NCBI RefSeq assembly: GCF_018362775.1
Contig: NZ_JAGYXY010000002.1
Coordinates: 657,938-721,937 of the forward strand
Source: Alistipes montrealensis
Lineage (GTDB): Bacteria > Bacteroidota > Bacteroidia > Bacteroidales > Rikenellaceae
Reading direction: 5' to 3'
DNA: 64,000 nucleotides
Each line of letters starts with the position of its first letter. The first letter of the stretch is position 1. The translations under genes were made by a program, and so were the position numbers. The notes under the pieces were generated by a model, which made no database searches, had not been told where the DNA came from, and saw only the letters and a list, made by a program, of their open reading frames with translations. Shown here in pieces: positions 1 to 8,107 of this stretch.

Positions 1-1444
1 AGACGCTGCACACGACGCGGATCAGGGCGTTGAAGCGCAGTTCGAGGTATTCATAGGCCGTAGTGACGTTCAGCCTCCGGAAGAAGGGGATGAAGACCCC
101 GACGATCAGCGGAACCACGAGGACGATGCCCGCGTTGAACAGCAAATAACTCCAGTCCGTAGCGAAAGCCTTGGCCGGAATGGCCATGAAGGTGATGGCC
201 GAGAGGCTCGTGCCGAAGATGCTCAGGCCGACGACGAACCACGGGATGCGGCCGCCGCCCTTGAAGTAGTCGCCCGTCGATTTCTGGTTTTTCGAGAAGT
301 ACCAGCCGATCCACGCCAGCGCCAGGAAGTAGAGCCCGATCACCAGGATGTCGAGCCAGCCCATGCGGTGGAGTTCGTCGGCGAGGTGTCCGCGCAGGAT
401 CACCGGAGTCCGGATGCCGGGGGCTGTTTCGCCGCTGGCGATCGTGATGTCGCGCCCGTCGCTCACCACGGCGGTCGTCACAGGCAGGATGAAGGACGAT
501 TTGTCGACATCGGCCTGGGTCATCGTACCCGTTACGGTGTGATAGAGCCTGAGGGCGTTGTCCGATGTGGCTTCGTCGTGCGACTTGCCGCCGAAGAAGA
601 GGATGTGATTCGTGCCGAAAGCCGCTGCCGTGCCCGCCATGACGGGAAAGTCGCCTTCGAGAGCCGTCCATGCGTCGAGCCGCGGATTGTAGCGGTAGCC
701 GTCGCGATGGATCGTCCACGGCGCGTCGCCGTCGTAGTCGCGGCCGCTGAAGAGGTAGAAACAGTTATCCATTCCGTCGCTCTGGCCCGCGGCGACGGCA
801 TAGCCGCGCGCAGGACCCGGCCATGCGGCCAGTTCGCGCCATCCGGCGGCAGGGGCGGCCGGGTCGAGTACGAAAAAGCGTTTCGAGGCCTTGGCGGGGG
901 TCATCGACTCGTTGCCGCCGGCGACATAGACCTTGCCGCCCGCGAGGCATCCCGCGGCATTGGCCAGCGGGGCCGGGAGCGGGGGCCACTCCGCGATGCG
1001 GGGCGCGCCGTTTTCGACGGTGAGCAGGTACACCTCGTTCATGCAGCGCGAAGCGTCGCAGCCGCCGATGCAGAGTATACCCCCGGGAAACGTTACCGAG
1101 ACGCCGTAGGCCGCCGGGCGCGGCAGGGCGTCGGGAAACGTCTGCCACCCATTGGTTTCGTCGTAGAGGTATACGTCGCCGTACCAGCGTTTTTCGCCGC
1201 CTTCCCACGGCATCGCACCGGGGAAATTGGCGCCGCCTGCGATGACCAGTTTTCCGCCGGTTTTTCCGGCGAAAACGCCGGCAAGACCGCGGTGGGCCGT
1301 CGAATCGTTTGCGGCGGGGAGGCACAGGGCGTCGTTCCAGACGATGGCGTCGGTACGCGTCAGTTGCGTCGTGGTCTCAGCGCCGCGGGCAGGGGCTGCC
1401 GCCGCTGCGAAAAGCAGGGCGAGGGGTATGATAAATTTCAGCAC
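1..1444 (-). CDS. Kelch (N-acetylneuraminate epimerase-like) / sodium:solute symporter fusion, partial
   Basis: The reading frame starts with GTG at 1444, ten bases after the stop of the upstream GntR gene, and runs off the window start, so the C-terminus is missing. An N-terminal signal-like stretch (LKFIIPLALLFAAAAAPARG) leads into kelch-type repeats (LVIAGGANFPG, ILCIGGCDASR, KVYVAGGNESM, ILFFGGKSHDE), the pattern of the NanM / cyclically permuted mutarotase family. From about residue 360 a membrane region begins (WLDILVIGLYFLALAWIGWYF, then KSTGDYFKGGGRIPWFVVGLS), characteristic of the sodium:solute symporter family. This family pairing is known in Bacteroidetes sialic acid loci. The inferred role is outer-face anomer interconversion coupled to sodium-driven uptake of sialic acid or a similar sugar acid. 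Transport partner genes must lie beyond the edge. Family assignment is firm; the substrate is inferred. Confidence 0.87.
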   Translation of the reverse strand, partial: MLKFIIPLALLFAAAAAPARGAETTTQLTRTDAIVWNDALCLPAANDSTAHRGLAGVFAGKTGGKLVIAGGANFPGAMPWEGGEKRWYGDVYLYDETNGWQTFPDALPRPAAYGVSVTFPGGILCIGGCDASRCMNEVYLLTVENGAPRIAEWPPLPAPLANAAGCLAGGKVYVAGGNESMTPAKASKRFFVLDPAAPAAGWRELAAWPGPARGYAVAAGQSDGMDNCFYLFSGRDYDGDAPWTIHRDGYRYNPRLDAWTALEGDFPVMAGTAAAFGTNHILFFGGKSHDEATSDNALRLYHTVTGTMTQADVDKSSFILPVTTAVVSDGRDITIASGETAPGIRTPVILRGHLADELHRMGWLDILVIGLYFLALAWIGWYFSKNQKSTGDYFKGGGRIPWFVVGLSIFGTSLSAITFMAIPAKAFATDWSYLLFNAGIVLVVPLIVGVFIPFFRRLNVTTAYEYLELRFNALIRVVCSV

Positions 1445-1454
1445 GTTTTTAAGT

Positions 1455-2183
1455 TTATTTTCTGGGTTTCCGGTTTTTGCTCAGGTAGATCGTATAGAGC
1501 TTCAGGTGGTCGGCGATGGCCTTGCGGTAACCCTCCTCGTCGCCGCGCTGGATGTACTCCAGCAGGTGCTTGTGGGTCACCAGTTCGCCGCTTTCGGCAA
1601 GCTCCTTTTCGATGGGCTCGAAGAAGTCCTGGAAGTTGTCCTTCACGAAATCCATCACCGGATGGATTACGGCCTGGAACTCCGAGATCATGTCGTTGCC
1701 CGTGATTTCGTAGAGTTTCGAGTGGAAATGCACCTCGCTCATCGGGGTGTAGCGGTTGACACCGATAATCTCGCCCATCTCGACGATCTGCTCCAACTCC
1801 CGGATGTCCTCGGGGGTGATGTTGGCGAAGATGTAGCCGCTGATGCCGATTTCCAGCGCGATGCGGAATTCGAGGATGTCCAGCACCGTGTCCTTGTTCA
1901 TCAGCAGCGGATTGACGCAGCGCTTCATGCCGCCGAGGATCGAAGGCTCGGCCAGGATCATGCCCCGCTTGGTGCGGGATTCGATCATGCCGGTCATCTT
2001 GAAGCGGCTCAGGGCTTCGCGCAGCACCGTGCGCGCTACGCCGAGGGCGTTGGCCAGTTCGGCTTCGGGCGGAATGCTGCTGCCCGGGCGCAGGCCCTGC
2101 TCCTTGAAGTATTCGATGAGGCTCTCCTCGACCTGGTCTACCAGCGTCGTGTGGGGTTTGTTGATTTTCAGTGCGCTAAGCAT
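1455..2183 (-). CDS. GntR family (FadR-type) transcriptional regulator
   Basis: A 242-residue protein with an N-terminal winged helix (about residues 10-75: SIPPEAELANALGVARTVLREALSRFKMTGMIES), the classic GntR recognition motif, followed by an all-helical FCD-type ligand domain (HFHSKLYEITGNDMISEF is the conserved metal/effector region). FadR-type GntR proteins usually repress sugar-acid catabolism and respond to a pathway intermediate. It is the first gene before the kelch-symporter fusion and is probably cotranscribed with it, so a NanR-like role in sialic acid or uronate control is a reasonable inference. A promoter (complement 2212-2243) and a TCAGAT-TT-ATCTGA palindrome (2198-2211) lie directly upstream, suggesting autoregulation. 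Confidence 0.92.
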   Translation of the reverse strand: MLSALKINKPHTTLVDQVEESLIEYFKEQGLRPGSSIPPEAELANALGVARTVLREALSRFKMTGMIESRTKRGMILAEPSILGGMKRCVNPLLMNKDTVLDILEFRIALEIGISGYIFANITPEDIRELEQIVEMGEIIGVNRYTPMSEVHFHSKLYEITGNDMISEFQAVIHPVMDFVKDNFQDFFEPIEKELAESGELVTHKHLLEYIQRGDEEGYRKAIADHLKLYTIYLSKNRKPRK

Positions 2184-2197
2184 AGTTTACAGTTTTT

Positions 2198-2211
2198 TCA
2201 GATTTATCTGA
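2198..2211. promoter_or_regulatory. Palindromic operator candidate for the GntR regulator
   Basis: TCAGAT-TT-ATCTGA is a perfect 6+6 inverted repeat, 15 bases upstream of the GntR ATG and directly downstream of its -7 box. Size and position suit a GntR-family autoregulatory operator. Binding is inferred. Confidence 0.5.
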
Positions 2212-2243
2212 TAAAATTACGAATTATTCGGCGTCCGCCCAAA
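2212..2243 (-). promoter_or_regulatory. Promoter for the GntR / kelch-symporter genes
   Basis: On the minus strand TTTG (2243-2240) is followed after 20 bases by TAATTTTA (2219-2212), close to the Bacteroidetes consensus TTTG-N19-21-TAnnTTTG (last base off). It begins just past the phosphoesterase stop, so the regulator and transporter can be expressed apart from the SusCD operon. Confidence 0.5.
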
Positions 2244-2246
2244 AAA

Positions 2247-4418
2247 TTACTCGCGTAATTGCTGGGTGAAGACTTTTCCGAAGCGGTCCGTAACCCGTAT
2301 CAGAACCGGCGAGTCCGCAGCCGCCGTTACGGCCGAGAACATGTGCGGCGTACTCTGGGCGCTGGCGGCGCTCTTCGACATGTCGTCGCCCGAAGGCTTG
2401 TAGACCGTCTCGACATAAGTCAGGTAGCCCGGGTCCTTGCGCGCCTGGCGCGTCACCGTGAGCGGGGTGTTGTTTTCGAGGACCTCGACTTTCCAGGCAG
2501 CATCCCATCCGCCCCAGACGTTGACCAGTATCTCGTTGGCGACGGTCTTGTCCTTGTAGGGCTGTTTGTTCATGTCGTAGGCCGTGAAAGCCCGGTCGGC
2601 GGCGAGTTCACAGCCTTTGTAGCTCCAGCGGATGCTGCGGCCGCTGATCTCGTAGATGCCGTAGCCGACGGGCGAACCGTCGGTCCCGGAGCTGTATTCC
2701 GTTCCGCCGTTGAAACCCTTGACGTTGTACCAGAGCGAACCGCTGATGGCTCCGAGGTTATGCTCCCGGATGGCGGCGCTGCCGGGAACCGTGCCCGTGT
2801 GGTTGTTGTGCCAGTGGCCCGAGAGGACCAGCACGTCGGTAAAGCCGGCGAGACTGCTGACGAGTGCCTGGGCGTTGCGGAACGAGGCGTTGAGCGTCGG
2901 GGTGAACTGGCGGCAGGAGGTGAGCGGAGCATGAATCCAGATCATCAGCGGCGCCGTTTTGTCCTCAATGGTTTTGAGGTCGGCTTCGAGCCATTCGAGC
3001 TGGCGGTCCGAAAGTTCGACGGCGTAATATCCGTCGCCGAAGACGCCCTGCGAAGCGCCGTTGTTGTCGATGCGGACGTTATCGAGCGCGATGCAGTGGA
3101 CCTGGCCCAGGTTGACCGAATAATAGGTCGGCCCGAGGTGGCGGCGGTAAGGCTCCTTCGTGGCATGGTCCCCGGCGATGTAACGGTCGTAGTCGTGGTT
3201 GCCGACGGCGTGGAAGAAGGGGATGCCGAATTCGCCGATCAGCGAACGGTATTCCGCAAATCCGAATCCGTAGAGGTACATGTTCTTGTCGAAGATCATG
3301 TCGCCGACCGACAGGGCGTAGACTTTGCGGCCGCCGAGTTCGGAAACGGTTTTTTTGAAGTCGGGCACGAACGAGTTGCGGCAGCTCATGAGCGACGACT
3401 GCGGAACCATCAGGCGGGAGTTGTTGTCGATCTGGATGTCGGCCGTGGCCAGCAGCACGTAGTCGTCCGTGCCGGTTTCGGACAGGGTGAAGTCGTACCG
3501 GTCGCGGCCCTCGGCGAGCAGGTGGTAGAACTGCGGGACGGGTCCGTCGGCAGCCGCCTCGTAACCGCGGGGGAGGGTGACGAAAACCACGTCGGAAGCG
3601 CGGTCCGAGACCATCGACCAAATGCCCTGTGCGTCGCTTTTCACGACCTGGAGTCCGTCCGAGACTGCAACGCCTGCCAACGCTTCGCTGCCTGAGTAGA
3701 CGCGGCCGTAGAGATTCGTGCCTTCGGGGAGCGTCGCGGGGTCGATGCGGTCGAAAGCCGAGACGGTGACGGCGGTGACGCCGAGCGACTGGCGGTCGGC
3801 GCCGCGCTCGATCCATACCTCCCAGTCGCCCGAGGCGAGCGACGCCGGGAACCGGATGGTGATGCCTTCGGCGCTGCAACTGACGACGGCCGCTTCCAGG
3901 CCGGTTTGTCCTTCGGTGGCAAAGCGGATCTTGTCGCCCTCGGTGAATCCTTCGCCCGGAATGGTTATGATCTCACCGCGGTCCACCGTGTAGGCGGCTT
4001 CGAGTTGCACGTTGCGCACCAGGCGGAAAATGTCGACGTTGAGCATCGCCGTGCCGAGGAACTGGGTCTTCGCGTCGCGCATGCACCAGAGGCTCCAGCG
4101 TCCGGTCGTGACCTCTTTCGGAATGCGGAACGTAACATCGGTGGGTGTGAATCCGCTGATCGCGACGGCGGTCTGTTCGGTCGATTCTCCCCGTTCGCCC
4201 GGCGTCAGGGCGAGGCGGTCGCCCTCGGCGAATTTCAATACCCGGAGGGTCATTTCGCCTTCGTAGTCGAGGTCGTAGGCGTCGTCGACCAGCGCAATGA
4301 CGAAATAGTCTTCGCGCGGGGTTTCCTGCTGTGTTTCGTCCGAATCGGAGCATCCGGCCAGCAACGGTCCGCCGGCTAATGCCGCGGCAACGAGCAGTCT
4401 GTATAATAGCTGTTTCAT
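2247..4418 (-). CDS. Calcineurin-like phosphoesterase lipoprotein
   Basis: A 723-residue lipoprotein (signal with lipobox LLAGC, Cys about residue 23). Two Ig-like domains and a MetallophosN-type domain (about 230-300, NLYGRVYSGSEALAGVAVSD) precede the metallophosphatase core: TADIQID near residue 324, GD (VGDMIFD), GNHD near 404, a histidine in IWIHAPL, and GHWHNNH near 533. These are the usual metal ligands; the first motif is D-x-Q rather than D-x-H, which I believe is common in this subfamily. A C-terminal domain follows. It should hydrolyse phosphoesters on the cell surface or in the periplasm. It lies nine bases after the DUF5689 gene, so it is the fourth gene of the SusC/SusD operon, pointing to a phosphorylated or nucleic-acid-like substrate (inference). 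Confidence 0.88.
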   Translation of the reverse strand: MKQLLYRLLVAAALAGGPLLAGCSDSDETQQETPREDYFVIALVDDAYDLDYEGEMTLRVLKFAEGDRLALTPGERGESTEQTAVAISGFTPTDVTFRIPKEVTTGRWSLWCMRDAKTQFLGTAMLNVDIFRLVRNVQLEAAYTVDRGEIITIPGEGFTEGDKIRFATEGQTGLEAAVVSCSAEGITIRFPASLASGDWEVWIERGADRQSLGVTAVTVSAFDRIDPATLPEGTNLYGRVYSGSEALAGVAVSDGLQVVKSDAQGIWSMVSDRASDVVFVTLPRGYEAAADGPVPQFYHLLAEGRDRYDFTLSETGTDDYVLLATADIQIDNNSRLMVPQSSLMSCRNSFVPDFKKTVSELGGRKVYALSVGDMIFDKNMYLYGFGFAEYRSLIGEFGIPFFHAVGNHDYDRYIAGDHATKEPYRRHLGPTYYSVNLGQVHCIALDNVRIDNNGASQGVFGDGYYAVELSDRQLEWLEADLKTIEDKTAPLMIWIHAPLTSCRQFTPTLNASFRNAQALVSSLAGFTDVLVLSGHWHNNHTGTVPGSAAIREHNLGAISGSLWYNVKGFNGGTEYSSGTDGSPVGYGIYEISGRSIRWSYKGCELAADRAFTAYDMNKQPYKDKTVANEILVNVWGGWDAAWKVEVLENNTPLTVTRQARKDPGYLTYVETVYKPSGDDMSKSAASAQSTPHMFSAVTAAADSPVLIRVTDRFGKVFTQQLRE

Positions 4419-4427
4419 GGCGTTCGG

Positions 4428-6527
4428 TTATTTGATTTCCACGATTCCGAGGTGTCCCAGGCGCGACGTGCCGGTCGCGGCGATCAGTGCGTTGTTATGC
4501 TGGGCGTTGGTCTCGGCAGCGCAGCGTATGAGGATCGTCACCTGCTGCTTGCCGCGCATGGCGTCGGGCAGGCGGAAGCTGTACGGGAAGAGGAACGGCG
4601 TGAAATTGATGCACGGGGCGTCGTAAGTGCCGATGTCCTCGAACTTCACCTTCGTCAGGTCGCTCTCCGCCGAGTCGCTCCACTGGACCTTCATCTTGCC
4701 CGGACCGCCCTTCGAACTGGTGCTCGTGAGATAGAGGTAGAGCGCTCCCGTCGCGTTGCGCAGCGTATTGGTGCGGATGATGAATGCTTCGCCCACCTCG
4801 TCGTTGTTCGATACCAGCGAATGGTGCGTCGTCACGTTCCACCAGAGTTTGGCGTTGAGGCTGTAATAGTGCTCGGGCTCGTCGGCGAACGGAATGTCGT
4901 GCTGGCGGCGTACGTCGGTCGTGAGCCAGTAGGAGGCGATGGCCCCCGAACTGCTCGGGAAAACGTCGAAATTGTTGGTGTCGTCGTAGATCGAGAAGAC
5001 CGCCGAACTTTGGTCGCCGCCCGTATTGCCGACTGCGAAGACCGGCACGGCGTCCTGGGCGAGCCACGGCCCGGCCTGCATCAGCGTCGTCGAGAAGCGG
5101 GTTTCGCTGTCGGCCGAGAGCGCGTCGTCCGCCGTGTTGCGGATCTGGAGGATGTATTCGCCGCGGAACTTCGTGACCAGCGCCGTCAGTGCGCCCGACC
5201 CGGCCGGGAGATTGCGTGCGTACATCTCGGTGAAGGAGCGCAGGAAGTAGAGTTTCACGACGTTGCCCTTCGTGTCGCGCACGAGCTGCGGGGCGAGCGT
5301 GTGGTAGGGGAAGAGGGCCCGGTAACCGGCTTTCACGTTCTTCACCCACTCTGTTTCGGTAGTCTCCTCGTTGTTGCCGTCCTTTTCGAAGAACGGTGCA
5401 TAGCCGCCGTAGGGCGTCACGAACTCGACGGGGTCGATGCGGACGACCGTGTTGGCATATTGTGAGAGGTCGCCCATGTCGTTCAGGGCCACCGCAACCG
5501 GGGTTGCGGGAGCTTCGTCGGTGCTGCGTTTGACCGAAGAGGCTGCGAAGTCGATCACGCAGAGGTTGCCCTCGGCGTCGTTGCGCAGTTCGGCGGCGTA
5601 CATGTGTATGGCGACTTTGCGGTTCTGGGCATACCATCCCCGCTGTTCGGCGGAGGGGCTGAGGAATTCGTTCTTGTCCTTGAGTATGAATTTAATGCCG
5701 CGGCCGCTGGCGTCCTGTACGTAAAGGACGCTGTCGGGCAGGTTTTTTCGCTCGAAGTCGCTGGTGATCCAGCCTTCGACGGCATAGTTTTCCTCCAGTT
5801 CGAAGCGTCCTTCGGCGTCGAGCTGCACCTCGCTCAGCAGGCGGGCTATCGTCACCGTCTCGGCGTGTTCGAACGAGGTGTTGCCGTCCATCTGCTCGAC
5901 GGGGACCGACACCTTGTAATCGCCGCCGACCATGCGGAAGCTGATCTGGCCGGTGCGTTTGGGCTGGCCTGTGTTGTCCGTAAAGAGGAACTGCTGCGAC
6001 GTTTCGGTCGTTTCGCCCAACGAAATCCACGTGTCGCCTTCGTCGACGGCGGCTTCCCACTTCACGTTGCTCGTGATGCCGACGGTGACGGGCGTTCCGG
6101 CGATGTCGACCCGGATTTTCGACGATGTGAGGTTGGTTTTGATTTCGGGGGTCAGTCCGGCCTGTTTTACGCGGATCTGTCCCGCAACGCCGTGCGCCGT
6201 GCGGATGTCGAATGTCATTTCGCGGCCGTAGGCGTCTCCGACAGGCTGTACGGTGAGGGTCGTGCGGCCGTTGTCGTCGCCGTAAGCGGGCCACACGTCG
6301 ATCCACGAAGCCGCAGGGTCGTCGGCGACGATCTCCCAGTGTCCCGAACGGGAGAAGAACGAAATGTCTTTCGTACCGCCTTCTGCGGGACATTCGAACA
6401 GGTTGTCGCCGCCCAGGAAGGTCATCTCGCCTCCGCCGGCCGTGTCGTCGTCGGAACACCCGGCGGCCACTACTGCGGCAAGGAGCAGCGCCTTCGGACG
6501 GAGTATGTTGAAAAGTTGACGGATCAT
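4428..6527 (-). CDS. BACON / DUF5689 domain surface lipoprotein
   Basis: A 699-residue lipoprotein (VVAAGCSDDD lipobox). Residues about 35-130 form a BACON domain (GGTKDISFFSRSGHWEIVAD through GQIRVKQAG), and a second BACON-like repeat follows (VDIAGTPVTVGITSNVKWEA). From about residue 225 a DUF5689-type OB-like region is seen (TIARLLSEVQ, YAVEGWITSDFERKNLPDSV, LYVQDASGRGIKF). The C-terminal 200 residues look like a jelly-roll ligand-binding module. Such proteins are extracellular binding subunits encoded beside SusC/SusD. It sits 22 bases after susD and nine before the phosphoesterase. Catalysis is not suggested by any motif I recognise; the likely role is substrate capture. Confidence 0.83.
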   Translation of the reverse strand: MIRQLFNILRPKALLLAAVVAAGCSDDDTAGGGEMTFLGGDNLFECPAEGGTKDISFFSRSGHWEIVADDPAASWIDVWPAYGDDNGRTTLTVQPVGDAYGREMTFDIRTAHGVAGQIRVKQAGLTPEIKTNLTSSKIRVDIAGTPVTVGITSNVKWEAAVDEGDTWISLGETTETSQQFLFTDNTGQPKRTGQISFRMVGGDYKVSVPVEQMDGNTSFEHAETVTIARLLSEVQLDAEGRFELEENYAVEGWITSDFERKNLPDSVLYVQDASGRGIKFILKDKNEFLSPSAEQRGWYAQNRKVAIHMYAAELRNDAEGNLCVIDFAASSVKRSTDEAPATPVAVALNDMGDLSQYANTVVRIDPVEFVTPYGGYAPFFEKDGNNEETTETEWVKNVKAGYRALFPYHTLAPQLVRDTKGNVVKLYFLRSFTEMYARNLPAGSGALTALVTKFRGEYILQIRNTADDALSADSETRFSTTLMQAGPWLAQDAVPVFAVGNTGGDQSSAVFSIYDDTNNFDVFPSSSGAIASYWLTTDVRRQHDIPFADEPEHYYSLNAKLWWNVTTHHSLVSNNDEVGEAFIIRTNTLRNATGALYLYLTSTSSKGGPGKMKVQWSDSAESDLTKVKFEDIGTYDAPCINFTPFLFPYSFRLPDAMRGKQQVTILIRCAAETNAQHNNALIAATGTSRLGHLGIVEIK

Positions 6528-6549
6528 ATCTTGTTGAATTTTTAAGGTT

Positions 6550-8103
6550 TTAGTTCGTTGCGCCCGTTTCCAGTTCCACGGCGCGCCTGCTCCACCAGAC
6601 GGGTGTCAGCATGTTGTCCCCGCCGACGGTTCCCCGCCCGACGATCGGATAGGTTGTCCTCATCCGGGCGATTTGCTTCTGGTAGTTGGAACTGTTGGTC
6701 GAAATCAATGTCTGCGGATAGCACAGGCGTGTGGGCATGACGCCTTCGTTGTCGCACCCGGGGCCGATCGGCAGTTTCGGGTAGCCCGTGCGGCGGTAGT
6801 CGCACCACGATTCGAAGCCCTGCAGGAAGAGCGATACCCATTTTTGCAGGAGAATCTGCTCCTGAGTGCCGTTATAAGCGACTTTCGATCCTGTGGCGTG
6901 CAGAAACCGGTCGATGTTGGCGTCGGAGATGGTCGGGCTCCACTGCCGGATCGAATTGGTAATGGCTTTTTCGTAGTATTGCTCGGCAAGGGCCTCTCCG
7001 CCGGAGATCATCCCGATATGGGCCGCTTCGCTGAGGATGAAGCAGACCTCCGACGAGGTCATCAGCCAGACCGGCGAGGTGTACTGCTTGAGCACCGAGG
7101 CGTTCATCACGCTGGCTCCCGTGCCGTCCGGCTCGACCACGCCGCTCACGACGCCGTGGATGTCCTCCGAACCGATCGTCCGGACCCATTGGGCCATGCG
7201 CGGGTCCGAGGTGGTGTGCAGTTGGTCGATGAAGAAGGCCGAGCACTTGCGCGACGAGGTCGTGAACGTGGCTTCGGTCATGTCGCCGAACTCGTTCTTG
7301 AAGGGGGCGATGCCCGTGTAGCTGACCTTGGCATCGTCGGCGCAGGAGGAAAAAACGGGGTGCTTGGCCGGGTTGCTGACGATGGTCTGCATGATGGCGG
7401 CCGAACCCGCCTCGGGACGGTTGCTCAGGCGCATGCAGAGGCGCAGGCAGAGCGAATTGGTGAACTTCTGCCAGGCGGCGATGTCGCCTCCGTAGAGCAG
7501 GTCCTTGCCCGGGACGGTCAGCGGATAGGTGTAGTTGCCGTTGTTGTCCGTGGCGGTCCGGTAGAGGCTGTTCGCCTCCAGCAGCATGTCGATCAGCCCC
7601 GCGTAGATTTCCGACTGCGGGTCGATCTGCGGCTGGGTGATGTTCTCGTCGATGCGGTAGGCCTCTTTATAGGGTATATCGCCGTAGAGGTCGGTGATGA
7701 GCGACATGAAAACCGCCTTGAGGGTCATGGCGATGGCCTGTGCATTGGGGTCCTCGTATTTTTCGGCCAGCGCGATCATGTGGTTCGCATTGGCTGCATA
7801 GCGCTGGAAGCGTTCCCACGGGGTTTTGTACTCCCCGACCTGGAAAACGTAGCGCTGGATGTCGGTGGCGGCGCTGCAGTCGACGGTATACTGCATCAGT
7901 TCGTTGTTGACCCGCCACGAACGTTCGTAGATGTAGTAGGCTCCCGTCGAAATCAGTTGTTCGAGCAGCGTGCTCGGGTCGACGTTGCCGTATTCGGGAC
8001 TCTCTCCGTTGGTGTTGTACTCTTCGAAGTTCCCGGTGCACGAGCCGAGGCCCATGCCCGCCAGGAGGATGAGGACTGTGGCGTATGAAAGTATCTTTTT
8101 CAT
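6550..8103 (-). CDS. SusD/RagB-like nutrient-binding outer-membrane lipoprotein
   Basis: I chose the ATG at 8103 (MKKILSYATVLILLAGMGLGSC), four bases after the SusC stop; an upstream in-frame start would run into susC. The 517-residue product has a lipobox (GLGSC), then the NTNGESP segment and helical repeats typical of the SusD-like_2 group (WERFQRYAANANHMIALAE; YGDIPYKEAYR; LLYGGDIAAWQKFTNSLCLRLCMRLS). It caps the SusC channel on the cell surface and hands substrate to it. No substrate can be read from the sequence. Confidence 0.94.
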   Translation of the reverse strand: MKKILSYATVLILLAGMGLGSCTGNFEEYNTNGESPEYGNVDPSTLLEQLISTGAYYIYERSWRVNNELMQYTVDCSAATDIQRYVFQVGEYKTPWERFQRYAANANHMIALAEKYEDPNAQAIAMTLKAVFMSLITDLYGDIPYKEAYRIDENITQPQIDPQSEIYAGLIDMLLEANSLYRTATDNNGNYTYPLTVPGKDLLYGGDIAAWQKFTNSLCLRLCMRLSNRPEAGSAAIMQTIVSNPAKHPVFSSCADDAKVSYTGIAPFKNEFGDMTEATFTTSSRKCSAFFIDQLHTTSDPRMAQWVRTIGSEDIHGVVSGVVEPDGTGASVMNASVLKQYTSPVWLMTSSEVCFILSEAAHIGMISGGEALAEQYYEKAITNSIRQWSPTISDANIDRFLHATGSKVAYNGTQEQILLQKWVSLFLQGFESWCDYRRTGYPKLPIGPGCDNEGVMPTRLCYPQTLISTNSSNYQKQIARMRTTYPIVGRGTVGGDNMLTPVWWSRRAVELETGATN

Positions 8104-8107
8104 AAGG

